DNA of 64,000 nucleotides from SZUA-368 sp028533045 (GTDB taxonomy: Bacteria; Spirochaetota; Spirochaetia; DSM-2461), in contig JBNAIG010000026.1 of NCBI GenBank assembly GCA_050031985.1, positions 1-64,000 of the forward strand, given 5' to 3'. This document shows positions 16,173 to 24,301 of this stretch, in pieces. Both the position numbers and the translations under genes were made by a program. Below the pieces are notes generated by a model. It was not told where the DNA came from. It saw nothing but the letters and a program-made list of their open reading frames with translations, and ran no database searches. How positions within the stretch are numbered: position 1 is the stretch's first letter; each line of letters begins with the position of its first letter.

Positions 16173-17563
16173 TCAAAGCGGAGGACTTTTCCTTCACCTA
16201 TCCCGTCCCCCGTTCTCTGCAAAAGGAGGGGAGGGCGGATTTCTTTCAAAAAAGAGCCCTGGACAGGGTCAGTCTAACCATTGAGTCCGGGGAATTCCTT
16301 CTTTTGACCGGAGGATCGGGGAGCGGTAAAAGTTCCCTTCTATTGGCCCTTTCCGGTATGATTCCCCATGTGACCGGCGGCAAGATAGGAGGGAAACTTG
16401 CCATAGGCGGCAAGGAGATCCGTTCTCTTAATCCTTCCCTCCTTGCGGAAACCACCGGCGCCGCTTTCCAGAATCCCCATACTCAGCTCTTAACCCCTTC
16501 TGTTCGGGAAGAAGTGGCTTTTCCTCTGCAAAACAGGGGTATTCCCCGGGGCGAGATGCTTAGGCGTATCGAAAAAAGTCTGGAGTTTACCGGTTTGACC
16601 GGTTTGGAAGACCGGAACCCCCGGGATCTATCGGGCGGGGAAAAGCAGCGTCTTCTTCTTGCCGTTCTCATTGCCTGGGACCCGCCGGTTTTTCTTCTCG
16701 ATGAACCTCTTTCCGCCCTCGATCCGGCCGGTGCGGAGGCCATGATGGAACTTTTAATCCGCCTGAACAGGGAGCAGGGTAAAACCATCATTCTGGCAGA
16801 GAAAAATCTTGAATATCACAAAGAAGGCATCGGACGTGTCTTTCACATGGACTACGGACGAATCATAGAGAAGCCTATTCAGACCGAATCGGACTTCTTT
16901 TCTTTCAAGAGTTCCCCGCAGATTCTCAAAGAAGAGCTCCCCTCCCTGGAGATCAGCCGAATCAGCTTTGCCTATCCCCAATCTTCCCCGATCTTTGAGG
17001 ATTTTTCCCTTTCTTTAAAACCGGGAGAAGTGCTTGCCCTAAGCGGAGTAAACGGTTCGGGAAAAACAACCCTGGCTTCATTGATTATGGGGGTCTTGAA
17101 GCCTCAAAAGGGTGCGGTTAAATTGGGGCAATTGGATTTGACCTCCCTCTCTGTGGCAGAACGGGCCCGCCATCTGGGCTACCTCTTTCAGAATCCCGAT
17201 CACCAGCTTTTCTGCCCCACCGTAAGGGAAGAACTGGCATTCGGAGGCCATGAAAAGGCTGTCGAGGAAGCTCTTTCCTATTTTAAACTGATTGATTATG
17301 CCGAACTCCCCCCGGCTCTGTTAAGTTTTGCCTTACGCAAAAGGGTTGCCCTCGCTTCGGTCTACGCCGAGAACAGTCCTTTTTACCTCCTCGATGAGCC
17401 CGATTGGGGGCAGGACCGGGACGGGCTGGAAGGGATCATTCGTTTTGTTGGGGAAGAGAAGGCCCGGGGCAAGGGATTCCTCCTCATTAGTCATAACCGC
17501 CGTCTGGTGGAAGCCCTGGCCGACCGGGAAATTACCCTCCCTGGAGGACACTACCGTGTTTGA
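16169..17563 (+). CDS. ECF transporter fused double ATPase, second half degenerate
   Basis: 464 aa containing two ABC ATPase domains in one chain, equivalent to EcfA1 plus EcfA2. First domain: Walker A GGSGSGKSS at about residue 47, signature DLSGGEKQR at about 153, Walker B VFLLDEPLSALDP. Second domain: Walker A GVNGSGKTT at about 292, Q-loop YLFQNPDHQLF, Walker B FYLLDEPDWGQD. In the second domain the position of LSGGQ reads LSFALRKR (about 385), so one composite ATP site lacks a normal signature. The start is GTG within the overlap GTGA. It drives the S and T partners on either side. Confidence 0.9.
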   Translation: MIKAEDFSFTYPVPRSLQKEGRADFFQKRALDRVSLTIESGEFLLLTGGSGSGKSSLLLALSGMIPHVTGGKIGGKLAIGGKEIRSLNPSLLAETTGAAFQNPHTQLLTPSVREEVAFPLQNRGIPRGEMLRRIEKSLEFTGLTGLEDRNPRDLSGGEKQRLLLAVLIAWDPPVFLLDEPLSALDPAGAEAMMELLIRLNREQGKTIILAEKNLEYHKEGIGRVFHMDYGRIIEKPIQTESDFFSFKSSPQILKEELPSLEISRISFAYPQSSPIFEDFSLSLKPGEVLALSGVNGSGKTTLASLIMGVLKPQKGAVKLGQLDLTSLSVAERARHLGYLFQNPDHQLFCPTVREELAFGGHEKAVEEALSYFKLIDYAELPPALLSFALRKRVALASVYAENSPFYLLDEPDWGQDRDGLEGIIRFVGEEKARGKGFLLISHNRRLVEALADREITLPGGHYRV

Positions 17564-18272
17564 CCCGCGCACCCACATCCTGGGCGTTCTTCTAGCATTG
17601 GTCGCCCTTTTCTTCTATAGCCGTATCTCTCTTTTGGCCTTAATGCTGTTTATTCTTATAGGGTTCTACTTGTTTCAAAAAGAAGGAAGGAAAGCCTTAA
17701 GGGGCCTGGCTAAAAATATGCTCCCCCTGGGGCTTTTTATTCTTCTCCTCTGGCCTCTTTTTACCCCTTCGGAGGCTCCTTTCTTCTCCTGGGCCTTCAT
17801 TAAAATCGGTTGGGACAATATACGTTCCAGTACTCTTATGGTTTTGAGGCTTTTTAACATTGTATTACTCTGTTCCTATCCCATGGTCGCCCTGGAGCGG
17901 TCCACCCTCATCCAGGCTATGGTAAAAATGGGGATGCCCTACCACTGGGCTTTTACCCTGGTTCTGGCCATGCAGTCCGTACCGGATTTTACCAACCGCT
18001 GGCAGAAAATCCGCCTCGCCCGTCAGGCACGGGGACTTGACCCGGATAAGGGAGGCCTCCTTTATCGGCTGAGCCATCTTATCCCTCTTCTCGCCGCAGT
18101 CATTGTCTCCGCTCTCCGGGACAGCGAACAGCTCTCCTATGCTCTTATAAACCGGGGACTGGACCGGGCCGGAGAGCGCAGTTGGCTGGAACATATCCGT
18201 TTCCGTCTCAGGGATGTTCTCTTTCTTTTTTGCTTGACTCTGATTCTTCTTTGTTTCATTATGTTCTTATGA
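17556..18272 (+). CDS. ECF transporter transmembrane (T) component
   Basis: 238 aa from a GTG at 17556 that follows GGAGGA by 8 nt and overlaps the ATPase gene end by 8 nt. Longer in-frame starts exist but would overlap the ATPase gene by more than 200 nt. About five membrane segments are present. The two coupling motifs are ARQARGLDPDKG and LINRGLD, the A-R-G-type pair that docks into the ATPase dimer (CbiQ/EcfT family). It completes the S-A-T set. Confidence 0.88.
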   Translation: MFDPRTHILGVLLALVALFFYSRISLLALMLFILIGFYLFQKEGRKALRGLAKNMLPLGLFILLLWPLFTPSEAPFFSWAFIKIGWDNIRSSTLMVLRLFNIVLLCSYPMVALERSTLIQAMVKMGMPYHWAFTLVLAMQSVPDFTNRWQKIRLARQARGLDPDKGGLLYRLSHLIPLLAAVIVSALRDSEQLSYALINRGLDRAGERSWLEHIRFRLRDVLFLFCLTLILLCFIMFL

Positions 18273-19102
18273 AACAGAGAGTTGTCCTGGTTTTGGGGCT
18301 TTTTCTTTTTATTTTTACCTTTCTCTCTTTTGCCCTTCTTGCCGGTCAAAACAGCCGAATAGAACGGAGGGAAGAGATGCTTTTTCGCTCCAGGGAAGAG
18401 CTTATTCTGGCACAAAATCGGATAAATGAAGAGGAGCAAAGGGTTAATACACTTTCCCGGGAAGTTGGTCGCCTTTCGGGAGAGAATAAGGCCCATATCA
18501 TCCTCACTTTTGACGACGGCCCTTCATCAATTACCGGCCCTATTCTGGATATTCTTGAAAAAGAAAATATTCCGGCCGTCTTCTTTATAAATGGGGTAAA
18601 TGTTTCGGCCGGGAGAGTCAGGCTGATTAAACGAGCCGTGGCAGAGGGGCACATTATCGGGAATCATACCTACTCCCACGATTACGACCGTATCTACCGT
18701 AGTGTGGATGATTTTATGGAGGACTTCCTCAAAAACGAAGAACTTATCTGGAAGTGGACCGGCACCCGCTCCATGCTCGTCCGTTTTCCCGGAGGCTCCC
18801 GCAACTCCCTCTGCGCTACAGAAGAGGGACGGCAGCTTATGGAAGACCTTAAATATGAGATGGACCGGCGGGGTTACCTATATATGGATTGGAATGTCAC
18901 TGACCCCTCCAATGACCCGCAAGAAGTTCTTCATTCTCTGGAAGACCAGATTCTCTGGCGTGATTCGGCTACCATACTCCTTCACGACCGGGGAGACCGG
19001 GCTTTTCTGGTGGAGATCCTGCCTTCCCTTATCAAAACACTTAAAGAAGAGGGTTATGAGTTTGTTCTCCCCGAACGGTTTGCCGGGGCGGTTCGCTTTT
19101 GA
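18269..19102 (+). CDS. Membrane-anchored polysaccharide deacetylase
   Basis: 277 aa starting at the ATG of an ATGA overlap with the T component. A single N-terminal membrane anchor (VVLVLGLFLFIFTFLSFALL) is followed by a short coiled coil (about residues 28-70). The NodB/CE4 domain has motif 1 LTFDDGPSS, motif 2 HTYSHD (zinc His pair), the motif 3 region RFPGGSRNS and late motifs MDWNVTDPSNDP and ILLHDRG. This set is complete, so an active metal-dependent deacetylase of peptidoglycan or another amino-sugar polymer is expected at the periplasmic face. Why it sits in an ECF/flagellar-type gene run is unclear. Confidence 0.87.
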   Translation: MKQRVVLVLGLFLFIFTFLSFALLAGQNSRIERREEMLFRSREELILAQNRINEEEQRVNTLSREVGRLSGENKAHIILTFDDGPSSITGPILDILEKENIPAVFFINGVNVSAGRVRLIKRAVAEGHIIGNHTYSHDYDRIYRSVDDFMEDFLKNEELIWKWTGTRSMLVRFPGGSRNSLCATEEGRQLMEDLKYEMDRRGYLYMDWNVTDPSNDPQEVLHSLEDQILWRDSATILLHDRGDRAFLVEILPSLIKTLKEEGYEFVLPERFAGAVRF

Positions 19103-19863
19103 AAATCTCCCACAGCCCAAGTAAAGGACAGTCTCTTCCCGCTAAGACAGGTACCAAATCATCGTCCGAGTCAGCCCAGAAAACCGGATTCCCCGATAAA
19201 ACGGCCCCTGCGTCACAACTTGTGGGCCAAACACCAAAGGCCTCCCTTTCTCCTCTATTTCGTCTTATCTCTGATTTTTGGGAGATTTCCTCATCGGAAG
19301 AGGGCTTTCTTATGACGGAACGACTGGCCAAACTTCCTCCGGAAGAGCGAAAGGAAGCCCTTTTTCTTCATATTCTCCTGTCCAAAAGAAAAGTCAGCCT
19401 TAAGGAAGGGGAGTGGGAGGAGTTATGGAAAAAGCTTAAGACTGAAGGGGGAGATCCCCGCAAGCTTCTTGATACTTTCCGCAGTTCAGGGGAAGAGTCA
19501 GCCTTAATCGGGGAGGAGAGTTATTTTAGACTCTTTAATGATGATAAGGGGAAGGGATCTCTCTTGATAACTCTGGAGAGTGACCGGGTTCAAAAACTAA
19601 GTTTTTGTCTGGAACGGGGAGGACGAAAGTGGGAATTTCACATGTCCCGCCCCCAAAAGGACAGGAGCCGGGGCAGCATGGTCGTGTATACGGACGACGA
19701 AAATCTCGTCCGCCGAGCGCCTCCCGGGTGGAAGGAGTTTCGCCAATCCCTTAAACCCTTTGGTATTGAAGTAGAAAAGTGCATAAAAACCATACAGGCC
19801 GATCCTTTTTTTTCCGATAAGAGTAATAGAGAACCGGACCGACTGGTGGATATCGTCCTGTGA
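19099..19863 (+). CDS. Uncharacterised protein preceding FlhB-like gene (possible FliK-like)
   Basis: 254 aa, no signal peptide or membrane segment. Residues 1-50 are low-complexity, Ser/Lys/Pro-rich and probably disordered. Residues 50-130 are helical with acidic and basic runs (LPPEERKEALFLHILLSKRKVSLKEGEWEEL), and residues 140-230 are beta-rich (GSLLITLESDRVQKLSFCLERGG). It overlaps both neighbours by 4 nt. Disordered N-terminus, beta-rich C-terminus and position before an FlhB C-terminal-like gene resemble hook-length/type III substrate-switch proteins, but no FliK motif was recognised; this is context inference only. Confidence 0.55.
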   Translation: MKISHSPSKGQSLPAKTGTKSSSESAQKTGFPDKTAPASQLVGQTPKASLSPLFRLISDFWEISSSEEGFLMTERLAKLPPEERKEALFLHILLSKRKVSLKEGEWEELWKKLKTEGGDPRKLLDTFRSSGEESALIGEESYFRLFNDDKGKGSLLITLESDRVQKLSFCLERGGRKWEFHMSRPQKDRSRGSMVVYTDDENLVRRAPPGWKEFRQSLKPFGIEVEKCIKTIQADPFFSDKSNREPDRLVDIVL

Positions 19864-20123
19864 GGGGTAGCAAGAAAAAGGCGGTTGCCTTACAATATGA
19901 CGATAAAATCCACAGGGCTCCCCATGTAACAGCAAAGGGAGAAGGTTCGATGGCCGACCGAATAGAGGCAAAGGCCCGGGAAGAGGATATCCCCGTAATG
20001 GATGTCCCCGGACTGGCGGAAAGCCTTTATATGGTGGAATTAGGGCGGGAAATCCCCGAAGAGTTTTACGGGATTACCGCAGAAATATTGAGTTTTGTTT
20101 ATTCTCTGGAGGATAAGAGATGA
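19860..20123 (+). CDS. FlhB C-terminal domain-like protein (YlqH/FhlB type)
   Basis: 87 aa with GTG start in the overlap GTGA. The core (KAVALQYDDKIHRAPHVTAKGEGSMADRIEAKAREEDIPVMDVPGLAESLYMVELGREIPEEFYGITAEILSFVY is the extent) parallels the cytoplasmic domain of FlhB/YscU after its NPTH cleavage site: A-V-A-L-x-Y near the start, a G-x-x-x-A-x-x-I-x-x-x-A helix, and I-P-x-x-x-Y/F near the end. Such small paralogues can partly replace the FlhB C-terminal piece in flagellar export. No full-length flhB is in the window. Confidence 0.75.
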   Translation: MRGSKKKAVALQYDDKIHRAPHVTAKGEGSMADRIEAKAREEDIPVMDVPGLAESLYMVELGREIPEEFYGITAEILSFVYSLEDKR

Positions 20124-21253
20124 ATCATTTGCGTGTGGACGAACTTGAACCGGGCATGGAGTTTGATCAGCCCGTTTATATAGAGGGCAACAGCCTCTTT
20201 GTCCCGGCAGGTATAAAAATCAAACAGAAGGATATAGACCGGCTTCGTAAATGGAACATCTCCCAGGTGGAGACGGAAGGTCATGTCCGGTCCCTGCCTC
20301 CCATATTCCAGCCCGACTCCCAACAGATGTGGGGCGTCCCTTCGGACACGGAACTTTTTGAATTCTATTCCCATACGGTAGAGAAGCTGAACGATATGAT
20401 GGACAAAATCAGCCGTATGGAAAATATAACCCGGGAAGAGCTGGACTCTCTTTCCGGCGAGATAGTAGACCGGGTCAAGGAGAAGCAATTTGAATCGGTC
20501 AGACTGATTCTCTGTAACAACTCCTCCAATCTGGAGTCGGCCAAGAGCGCCTTTAACAGTGCTATCATGGCCCTGAATATTGGTATATCCCTGGGATTGG
20601 ATGATGAAACCCTTACCGAACTGGCCGACGGGGCCCTTCTTCATGACGTGGGAATGCTCCGTGTTCCGGAGAACATTAAAGCTAAGGACGGCCAGTTGGA
20701 GAGCGAGGAACTGCAGACCATGCGTTCCCATCCGCTTTATTCCTACCGAATCATCACAAACGATTTGGGCCTTTCCGACGACATCGCCCAAATCGCCCTT
20801 CAGCATCATGAAAGATGGGACGGGGAGGGCTATCCCCAGTCTTTAAAAGGGGATGATATTAACTATCTCGCCCGCATTACATCCATTGCCGATGCCTACG
20901 AAGCCATGATTAGCGAGCGGCCCTACCGGAACTCCATGGTCGGCTACGAAGCTATGAAGAATATTCTAAGCGACAACTGCCGTCGCTTTGATCCGGAAAT
21001 TTTGAAGATTTTCATCCGAAGTATGGGAATCTACCCCCTGGGAAGTCTGGTTATGATGAGCGATTCCAGCATTGCCCGGGTTATCGGAGTGAACAAGGAA
21101 GCCCCACTCCGACCGGAAATCATTCTGCTCATCGACGCGGAAGGCACCGAGTATCGGGGAGATACGGGCCCTTCCATTAACCTTTTGGAGAATAAGTCCC
21201 TGTTTATAACAAGGGCTTTGGATATTAAGGATCTTCTGGCCCTGCACAAGTAA
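20120..21253 (+). CDS. HD-GYP domain protein (putative c-di-GMP phosphodiesterase)
   Basis: 377 aa. The N-terminus (LRVDELEPGMEFDQPVYIEGNSLFVPAGIKIKQKDIDRL) is the short beta domain usual before HD-GYP in spirochaetal and clostridial proteins. The HD-GYP domain follows: LLHDVGMLRVP, a conserved HP (RSHPLYSYRI), QHHERWDGEGYPQSLKG, DAYEAMISERPYR and FDPEIL. Metal-binding HD and the GYP signature are intact, so hydrolysis of cyclic dinucleotide is likely. It overlaps the FlhB-like gene by 4 nt and yraN by one base, suggesting a motility link. Confidence 0.88.
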   Translation: MNHLRVDELEPGMEFDQPVYIEGNSLFVPAGIKIKQKDIDRLRKWNISQVETEGHVRSLPPIFQPDSQQMWGVPSDTELFEFYSHTVEKLNDMMDKISRMENITREELDSLSGEIVDRVKEKQFESVRLILCNNSSNLESAKSAFNSAIMALNIGISLGLDDETLTELADGALLHDVGMLRVPENIKAKDGQLESEELQTMRSHPLYSYRIITNDLGLSDDIAQIALQHHERWDGEGYPQSLKGDDINYLARITSIADAYEAMISERPYRNSMVGYEAMKNILSDNCRRFDPEILKIFIRSMGIYPLGSLVMMSDSSIARVIGVNKEAPLRPEIILLIDAEGTEYRGDTGPSINLLENKSLFITRALDIKDLLALHK

Positions 21254-21600
21254 TGCTTCACTACTTAAAGGGACAGAAAGGAGAAGAAAAAGCGGCCGAA
21301 TACCTTCGGGAACAGGGTTACACCGTACTGGACCGCAATTTTATCAGCCCCGGCGGGGAAATCGATATTATTGCCAAGCGGGATGACCTTGTGGTATTTG
21401 TGGAAGTCAAAAGCTGGGAAGTATTTACAGCGGAAGACCTCCAGTATGCCGTAAACGGGAAAAAACGAAGCAGGATTAGGAAGTCTGCAGAGTACTATCT
21501 CTTACAACATAAAGAGTTGGGATCTTGCAGAGCGAGATTTGATCTAATTTATCTGTCAAGGAGGATGGGTGAGTTGGAACATTGGGAAAATGCATTCTAG
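21253..21600 (+). CDS. YraN family putative endonuclease (UPF0102)
   Basis: 115 aa, normal for the family. It shows the restriction-endonuclease-like core: GQKGEEKAAEYLREQGYTVLDRNF, then GGEIDIIAKRDDLVVFVEVKSW (E-x-D plus E-V-K catalytic pattern) and CRARFDLIYLSR. YraN proteins are linked to DNA recombination or repair but the in vivo role is unsettled. Start codon overlaps the HD-GYP stop (TAATG). Confidence 0.9.
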   Translation: MLHYLKGQKGEEKAAEYLREQGYTVLDRNFISPGGEIDIIAKRDDLVVFVEVKSWEVFTAEDLQYAVNGKKRSRIRKSAEYYLLQHKELGSCRARFDLIYLSRRMGELEHWENAF

Positions 21601-21635
21601 GAGTCGTATGACGCCAAAGGGAGAAGGAGCTCCAA

Positions 21636-21794
21636 ATGGTAAGAATTGCAAAAGAAACCGACCCTAAACGACTGGCTGAGTTGAAAAGCAGAATTAACGA
21701 CAGCAAATATCTTAACCAGGCAGTGCAGAGGATAGCGGTAAAATTAACTAATGAAATTGTTCATCTGAATGAGGAGAAATATGAGTTCAAATAA
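21636..21794 (+). CDS. Small hypothetical protein (52 aa)
   Basis: A short ORF with a good GGAGCT ribosome site, encoding 52 aa beginning MVRIAKETDPKRLAELKSRI and ending NEEKYEFK. It is mostly helical and charged. Its 3' end overlaps the next gene's start by 14 nt, and its last codons contain the ribosome site of that gene (GAGGAG), so translation may be coupled. Composition and codon use match the neighbours. Function is unknown. Confidence 0.65.
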   Translation: MVRIAKETDPKRLAELKSRINDSKYLNQAVQRIAVKLTNEIVHLNEEKYEFK

Positions 21795-22224
21795 CAGGTC
21801 GCGCCGTTGGAACAAGAATAAAAAAAACGCGAACCGTGGCAACAGGGATAAAAATAAAAAAGGAGACAATCGGCCCCCAAAGAAGCCCCGTCCCCATATA
21901 CTTCTGAAACCGCTGGTACGTGAAGTTGCCGACTGCTCTATCTGTGGAGAACCCATCAAAGACATCACCTCGGCCCTCTCTCTTCAGGGAGAGGGGATAC
22001 CGGCCCACTTTGACTGTGTCCTCGCCCAAGTTCGGGAAAGGGAAACGCACGAGGAGGGTGAGATTATCATCTATCTGGGGCAGGGGGATTTTGGCGTGGT
22101 CAACGAAGAGGATTACCAGAAGGGTAAGCTCACGATCGTCCGAAAGTTTCCCTACGAACACCCGGAGAACCGGGAAGATTGGCGTAAAAAAATGCGTCAG
22201 GATGTTGATTTCCAAAAGAAGTAA
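21781..22224 (+). CDS. Putative zinc-finger protein with basic N-terminus
   Basis: 147 aa from the ATG at 21781, preceded by GAGGAGAAAT. Residues 1-38 are almost all Lys/Arg/Asn/Gly (SSNNRSRRWNKNKKNANRGN), typical of nucleic-acid-binding tails. Residues 49-76 carry CSICGEPI and HFDC, a probable C-x2-C/H-x2-C metal site. The rest (IIIYLGQGDFGVVNEEDYQKGKLTIVRKFPYEHPENREDWRKKM) is soluble. The protein looks like an RNA- or ribosome-associated small protein but no family is recognised. It ends the plus-strand run at a terminator. Confidence 0.7.
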   Translation: MSSNNRSRRWNKNKKNANRGNRDKNKKGDNRPPKKPRPHILLKPLVREVADCSICGEPIKDITSALSLQGEGIPAHFDCVLAQVRERETHEEGEIIIYLGQGDFGVVNEEDYQKGKLTIVRKFPYEHPENREDWRKKMRQDVDFQKK

Positions 22225-22244
22225 AACTTGTATCTTAAAGAGAG

Positions 22245-22277
22245 GCCGTCCCCCTAAGGGGAGGCGGCTTTTTTTTT
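22245..22277 (+). terminator. Terminator of the ECF-to-zinc-finger run
   Basis: GCCG-TCCCC-CTAA-GGGGA-GGCGGC stem-loop followed by nine T residues. Confidence 0.85.
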
Positions 22278-22310
22278 ATGGGCTTTTCTTTTCCTGCCAC
22301 AGGGCATAAA

Positions 22311-22335
22311 AAAACCGACCCTGGCGGATCGGTTT
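22311..22335 (-). terminator. Terminator of the HEAT-repeat protein gene
   Basis: AAACCGACCC / GGATCGGTTT stem with TGGC loop and one mismatch, followed on the minus strand by a T-run (TTTTTTTATG). Confidence 0.7.
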
Positions 22336-22356
22336 ATATTCAATGTTACACTAAAT

Positions 22357-23043
22357 CTATTCGAGAGTTCGGAACACTTCCATGGCTTTCTTTCGAACAA
22401 CCGTGTTATAACCGTTCCTCATATCAAAGAGTTTGACCAGTTCGGAAATCAGATATTCATCGGTCAGTTCATGACCGTTTTCATTCATGATTTCAAGGGA
22501 GGTTAGATAGGCATAGGCGAAGTTGTTGTCCCGGTTCATAGCGGTCTGGCTGTTCATAGCGCTGGCCATGACCTGCAGGGTAATACCGTCTTCGTCGGGA
22601 CCGATTTTGGCCAGGGCCACAACCGCTTCGGACATTACCATGGGTTCATTTTCCTGACCCAGAATATCGGTAATGGCACGTCGGGATTCTTCTCCACCGA
22701 TCTCTCCAAGAAGTTCCACTGATTTTCTCCGAACCTCGGGAAAATTATTCTTCATGGTACCCTGTTCCATATAAATTCGTCCGGTACCTTCCCGGCCCAT
22801 ATCGGTAAGCATATCCACAACCGCTTCTTCGCTGCCGTTCAGTTTACCCTCTTCAATCATTCTCTCAATATCCTGGAGGGCCATCAGTTTGGCATCACGG
22901 TCTTCCTGGCCGGCGAGAGTCTTGAGCCTCTGTACCTTCTTGGCGCTCTGCAGGTAGGCCTCTTCTACGGTCAATCCGTCATCCTGGGCCGTCAGGGGCA
23001 GAACTGCCAAGCAGACTGCCAACAGTGTAAACATGTATTTCAT
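22357..23043 (-). CDS. Exported HEAT-repeat protein
   Basis: 228 aa from the ATG at 23043, which follows AAGGAG by 7 nt; a longer in-frame start would overlap the upstream lipoprotein gene and lose the signal peptide. The signal sequence is KYMFTLLAVCLAVLPLTAQ. Residues 30-225 are alpha-helical with HEAT/Armadillo-type repeats (VRRKSVELLGEIGGEESRRAITDIL, MSEAVVALAKIGPDEDG). Likely a periplasmic scaffold. It follows a lipoprotein gene by 26 nt and probably shares its transcript. Confidence 0.75.
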   Translation of the reverse strand: MKYMFTLLAVCLAVLPLTAQDDGLTVEEAYLQSAKKVQRLKTLAGQEDRDAKLMALQDIERMIEEGKLNGSEEAVVDMLTDMGREGTGRIYMEQGTMKNNFPEVRRKSVELLGEIGGEESRRAITDILGQENEPMVMSEAVVALAKIGPDEDGITLQVMASAMNSQTAMNRDNNFAYAYLTSLEIMNENGHELTDEYLISELVKLFDMRNGYNTVVRKKAMEVFRTLE

Positions 23044-23069
23044 TATCAAACTCCTTGAAGTGCGTGTTT

Positions 23070-23606
23070 TTACCATATGCTGATCTTCCACGAACCATCA
23101 ATTAATTCCAGCTGGTAAAGCTTAGTTTTATTATCGTTAAAAATGGTCCATGCCGTTACATGATTTTTGTCGTCAAACTCAATTTCTTCCAAATTCAGGC
23201 TCATTCTCGAAGGAACAACCACATGAATGAAATAATCTTCCAGGTTTTTCAAGACCACTTCATTCATTTCCAAAATGGGACTGGCCGATTTTTCCCTAAG
23301 CAATTCCTTATTGCTATAGGTCTCAATATAACTGTCCGAAAGATTCTCCTTCCATTCAGTATAGTTCTTTTTAGCGATTATTTCATCTAAATGTCCAATG
23401 AGGGCATTAATTTCGTCAAAAGTTTTATCATAAACTTCTTGGGTAACTTCAAATACTTCTTCTTCCACCGGTTCAGACACCGGCTCTTCTACAGGAGGGG
23501 TGACTTCTTCTACCGGTTCTGATGCAGGTTCCGGCTCGGAAGAACATGCCACAAAAAGTAATAAGAGCAAACCGGTTAAAACCGGGAAGAGTTTGTTTAT
23601 TTTCAT
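23070..23606 (-). CDS. Lipoprotein with Pro/Glu repeat linker
   Basis: 178 aa. Signal and lipobox are MKINKLFPVLTGLLLLLFVAC (Cys21). A linker of repeated SEPVEE/PPVEEPVSEPVEEEV units spans residues 25-55. The C-terminal 120 residues form a small alpha+beta domain (EIIAKKNYTEWKENLSDSYIETYSN, YQLELIDGSWKISIW) reminiscent of NTF2-like lipoproteins. The linker resembles that of several spirochaetal lipoproteins. Function is unknown. Confidence 0.75.
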   Translation of the reverse strand: MKINKLFPVLTGLLLLLFVACSSEPEPASEPVEEVTPPVEEPVSEPVEEEVFEVTQEVYDKTFDEINALIGHLDEIIAKKNYTEWKENLSDSYIETYSNKELLREKSASPILEMNEVVLKNLEDYFIHVVVPSRMSLNLEEIEFDDKNHVTAWTIFNDNKTKLYQLELIDGSWKISIW

Positions 23607-23669
23607 AAAATCAGTTTATAACTTTCTTATTTTTTTGTCAAAGTAATAAAAAAAAAAGTGACCATTCCT

Positions 23670-23698
23670 TTGACGGTCAAGAGCAAATAAGGTATAGT
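23670..23698 (+). promoter_or_regulatory. Promoter abutting coaD start codon
   Basis: TTGACG, 17 nt, TATAGT, then 7 nt (CAGTTTC) before the ATG at 23706. There is no ribosome binding site, and +1 is expected at or next to the ATG. Confidence 0.6.
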
Positions 23699-23705
23699 CA
23701 GTTTC

Positions 23706-24188
23706 ATGGTTAAAGCGGCTTTTCCCGGATCCTTTGATCCTCCTACCCTCGGACATCTTAATCTTATAAAGAGAGCTTCCCGTCTTTTTGACTCACTTGA
23801 TGTGGTTATCGCGGATAATACCCAGAAGAATCATCTTCTCAATGCGGACGAGAGAGTGGAGATTATGGAGCAGATGATTCGGACCGCCGGAATCGAACAT
23901 GTAAATATAGTCAAATGGAATTCTCTGGTTGTCGATTATGCCCAGGCAAATGACATTAAGGTTATGGTAAGGGGCTTGCGCCCTCTGGCCGACTTTGGCT
24001 ATGAGTTTGAATTATCCATGATTAACAAGCACCTTAATTCCAATATAGAAACGGTATTTCTTCCCACCGACCCTCAATATTTCGTTTTGCGGGCCTCCGT
24101 GGTGAGGGAACTTATTATGCTGAACGGGGATGTTTCCAACATGGTAACACCCGAAGTGGAAGCTTTATTAAAGAAAAAGCTACTCTAG
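23706..24188 (+). CDS. coaD: Phosphopantetheine adenylyltransferase
   Basis: Transfers AMP from ATP to 4'-phosphopantetheine, the penultimate step of coenzyme A synthesis. 160 aa, normal length. Nucleotidyltransferase motif FPGSFDPPTLGHLNLIKRA at the N-terminus (T/H-x-x-H type), then VMVRGLRPLADFGYEFELSMINKHL and the ISSS/R-equivalent segment VLRASVVRELIMLNGDVSNMV. Upstream of rpmF, acpP and rnc, it fits a lipid/CoA housekeeping cluster. Confidence 0.95.
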   Translation: MVKAAFPGSFDPPTLGHLNLIKRASRLFDSLDVVIADNTQKNHLLNADERVEIMEQMIRTAGIEHVNIVKWNSLVVDYAQANDIKVMVRGLRPLADFGYEFELSMINKHLNSNIETVFLPTDPQYFVLRASVVRELIMLNGDVSNMVTPEVEALLKKKLL

Positions 24189-24301
24189 AGGCGTTTAAGA
24201 GCGCTTAAAAAACAAATTCCATATCCCTTGCAATTATTATTGACAATTTTTTACCTATAGTATATTGTGATGGCCGGTATATAATTATTTGCGAGGTAAA
24301 C

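Noticed and set aside
17328..17555. Upstream extension of the ECF T component
   Set aside because: The extension lies wholly within the ATPase gene in another frame; the GTG at 17556 has a proper GGAGGA site and gives normal family length.
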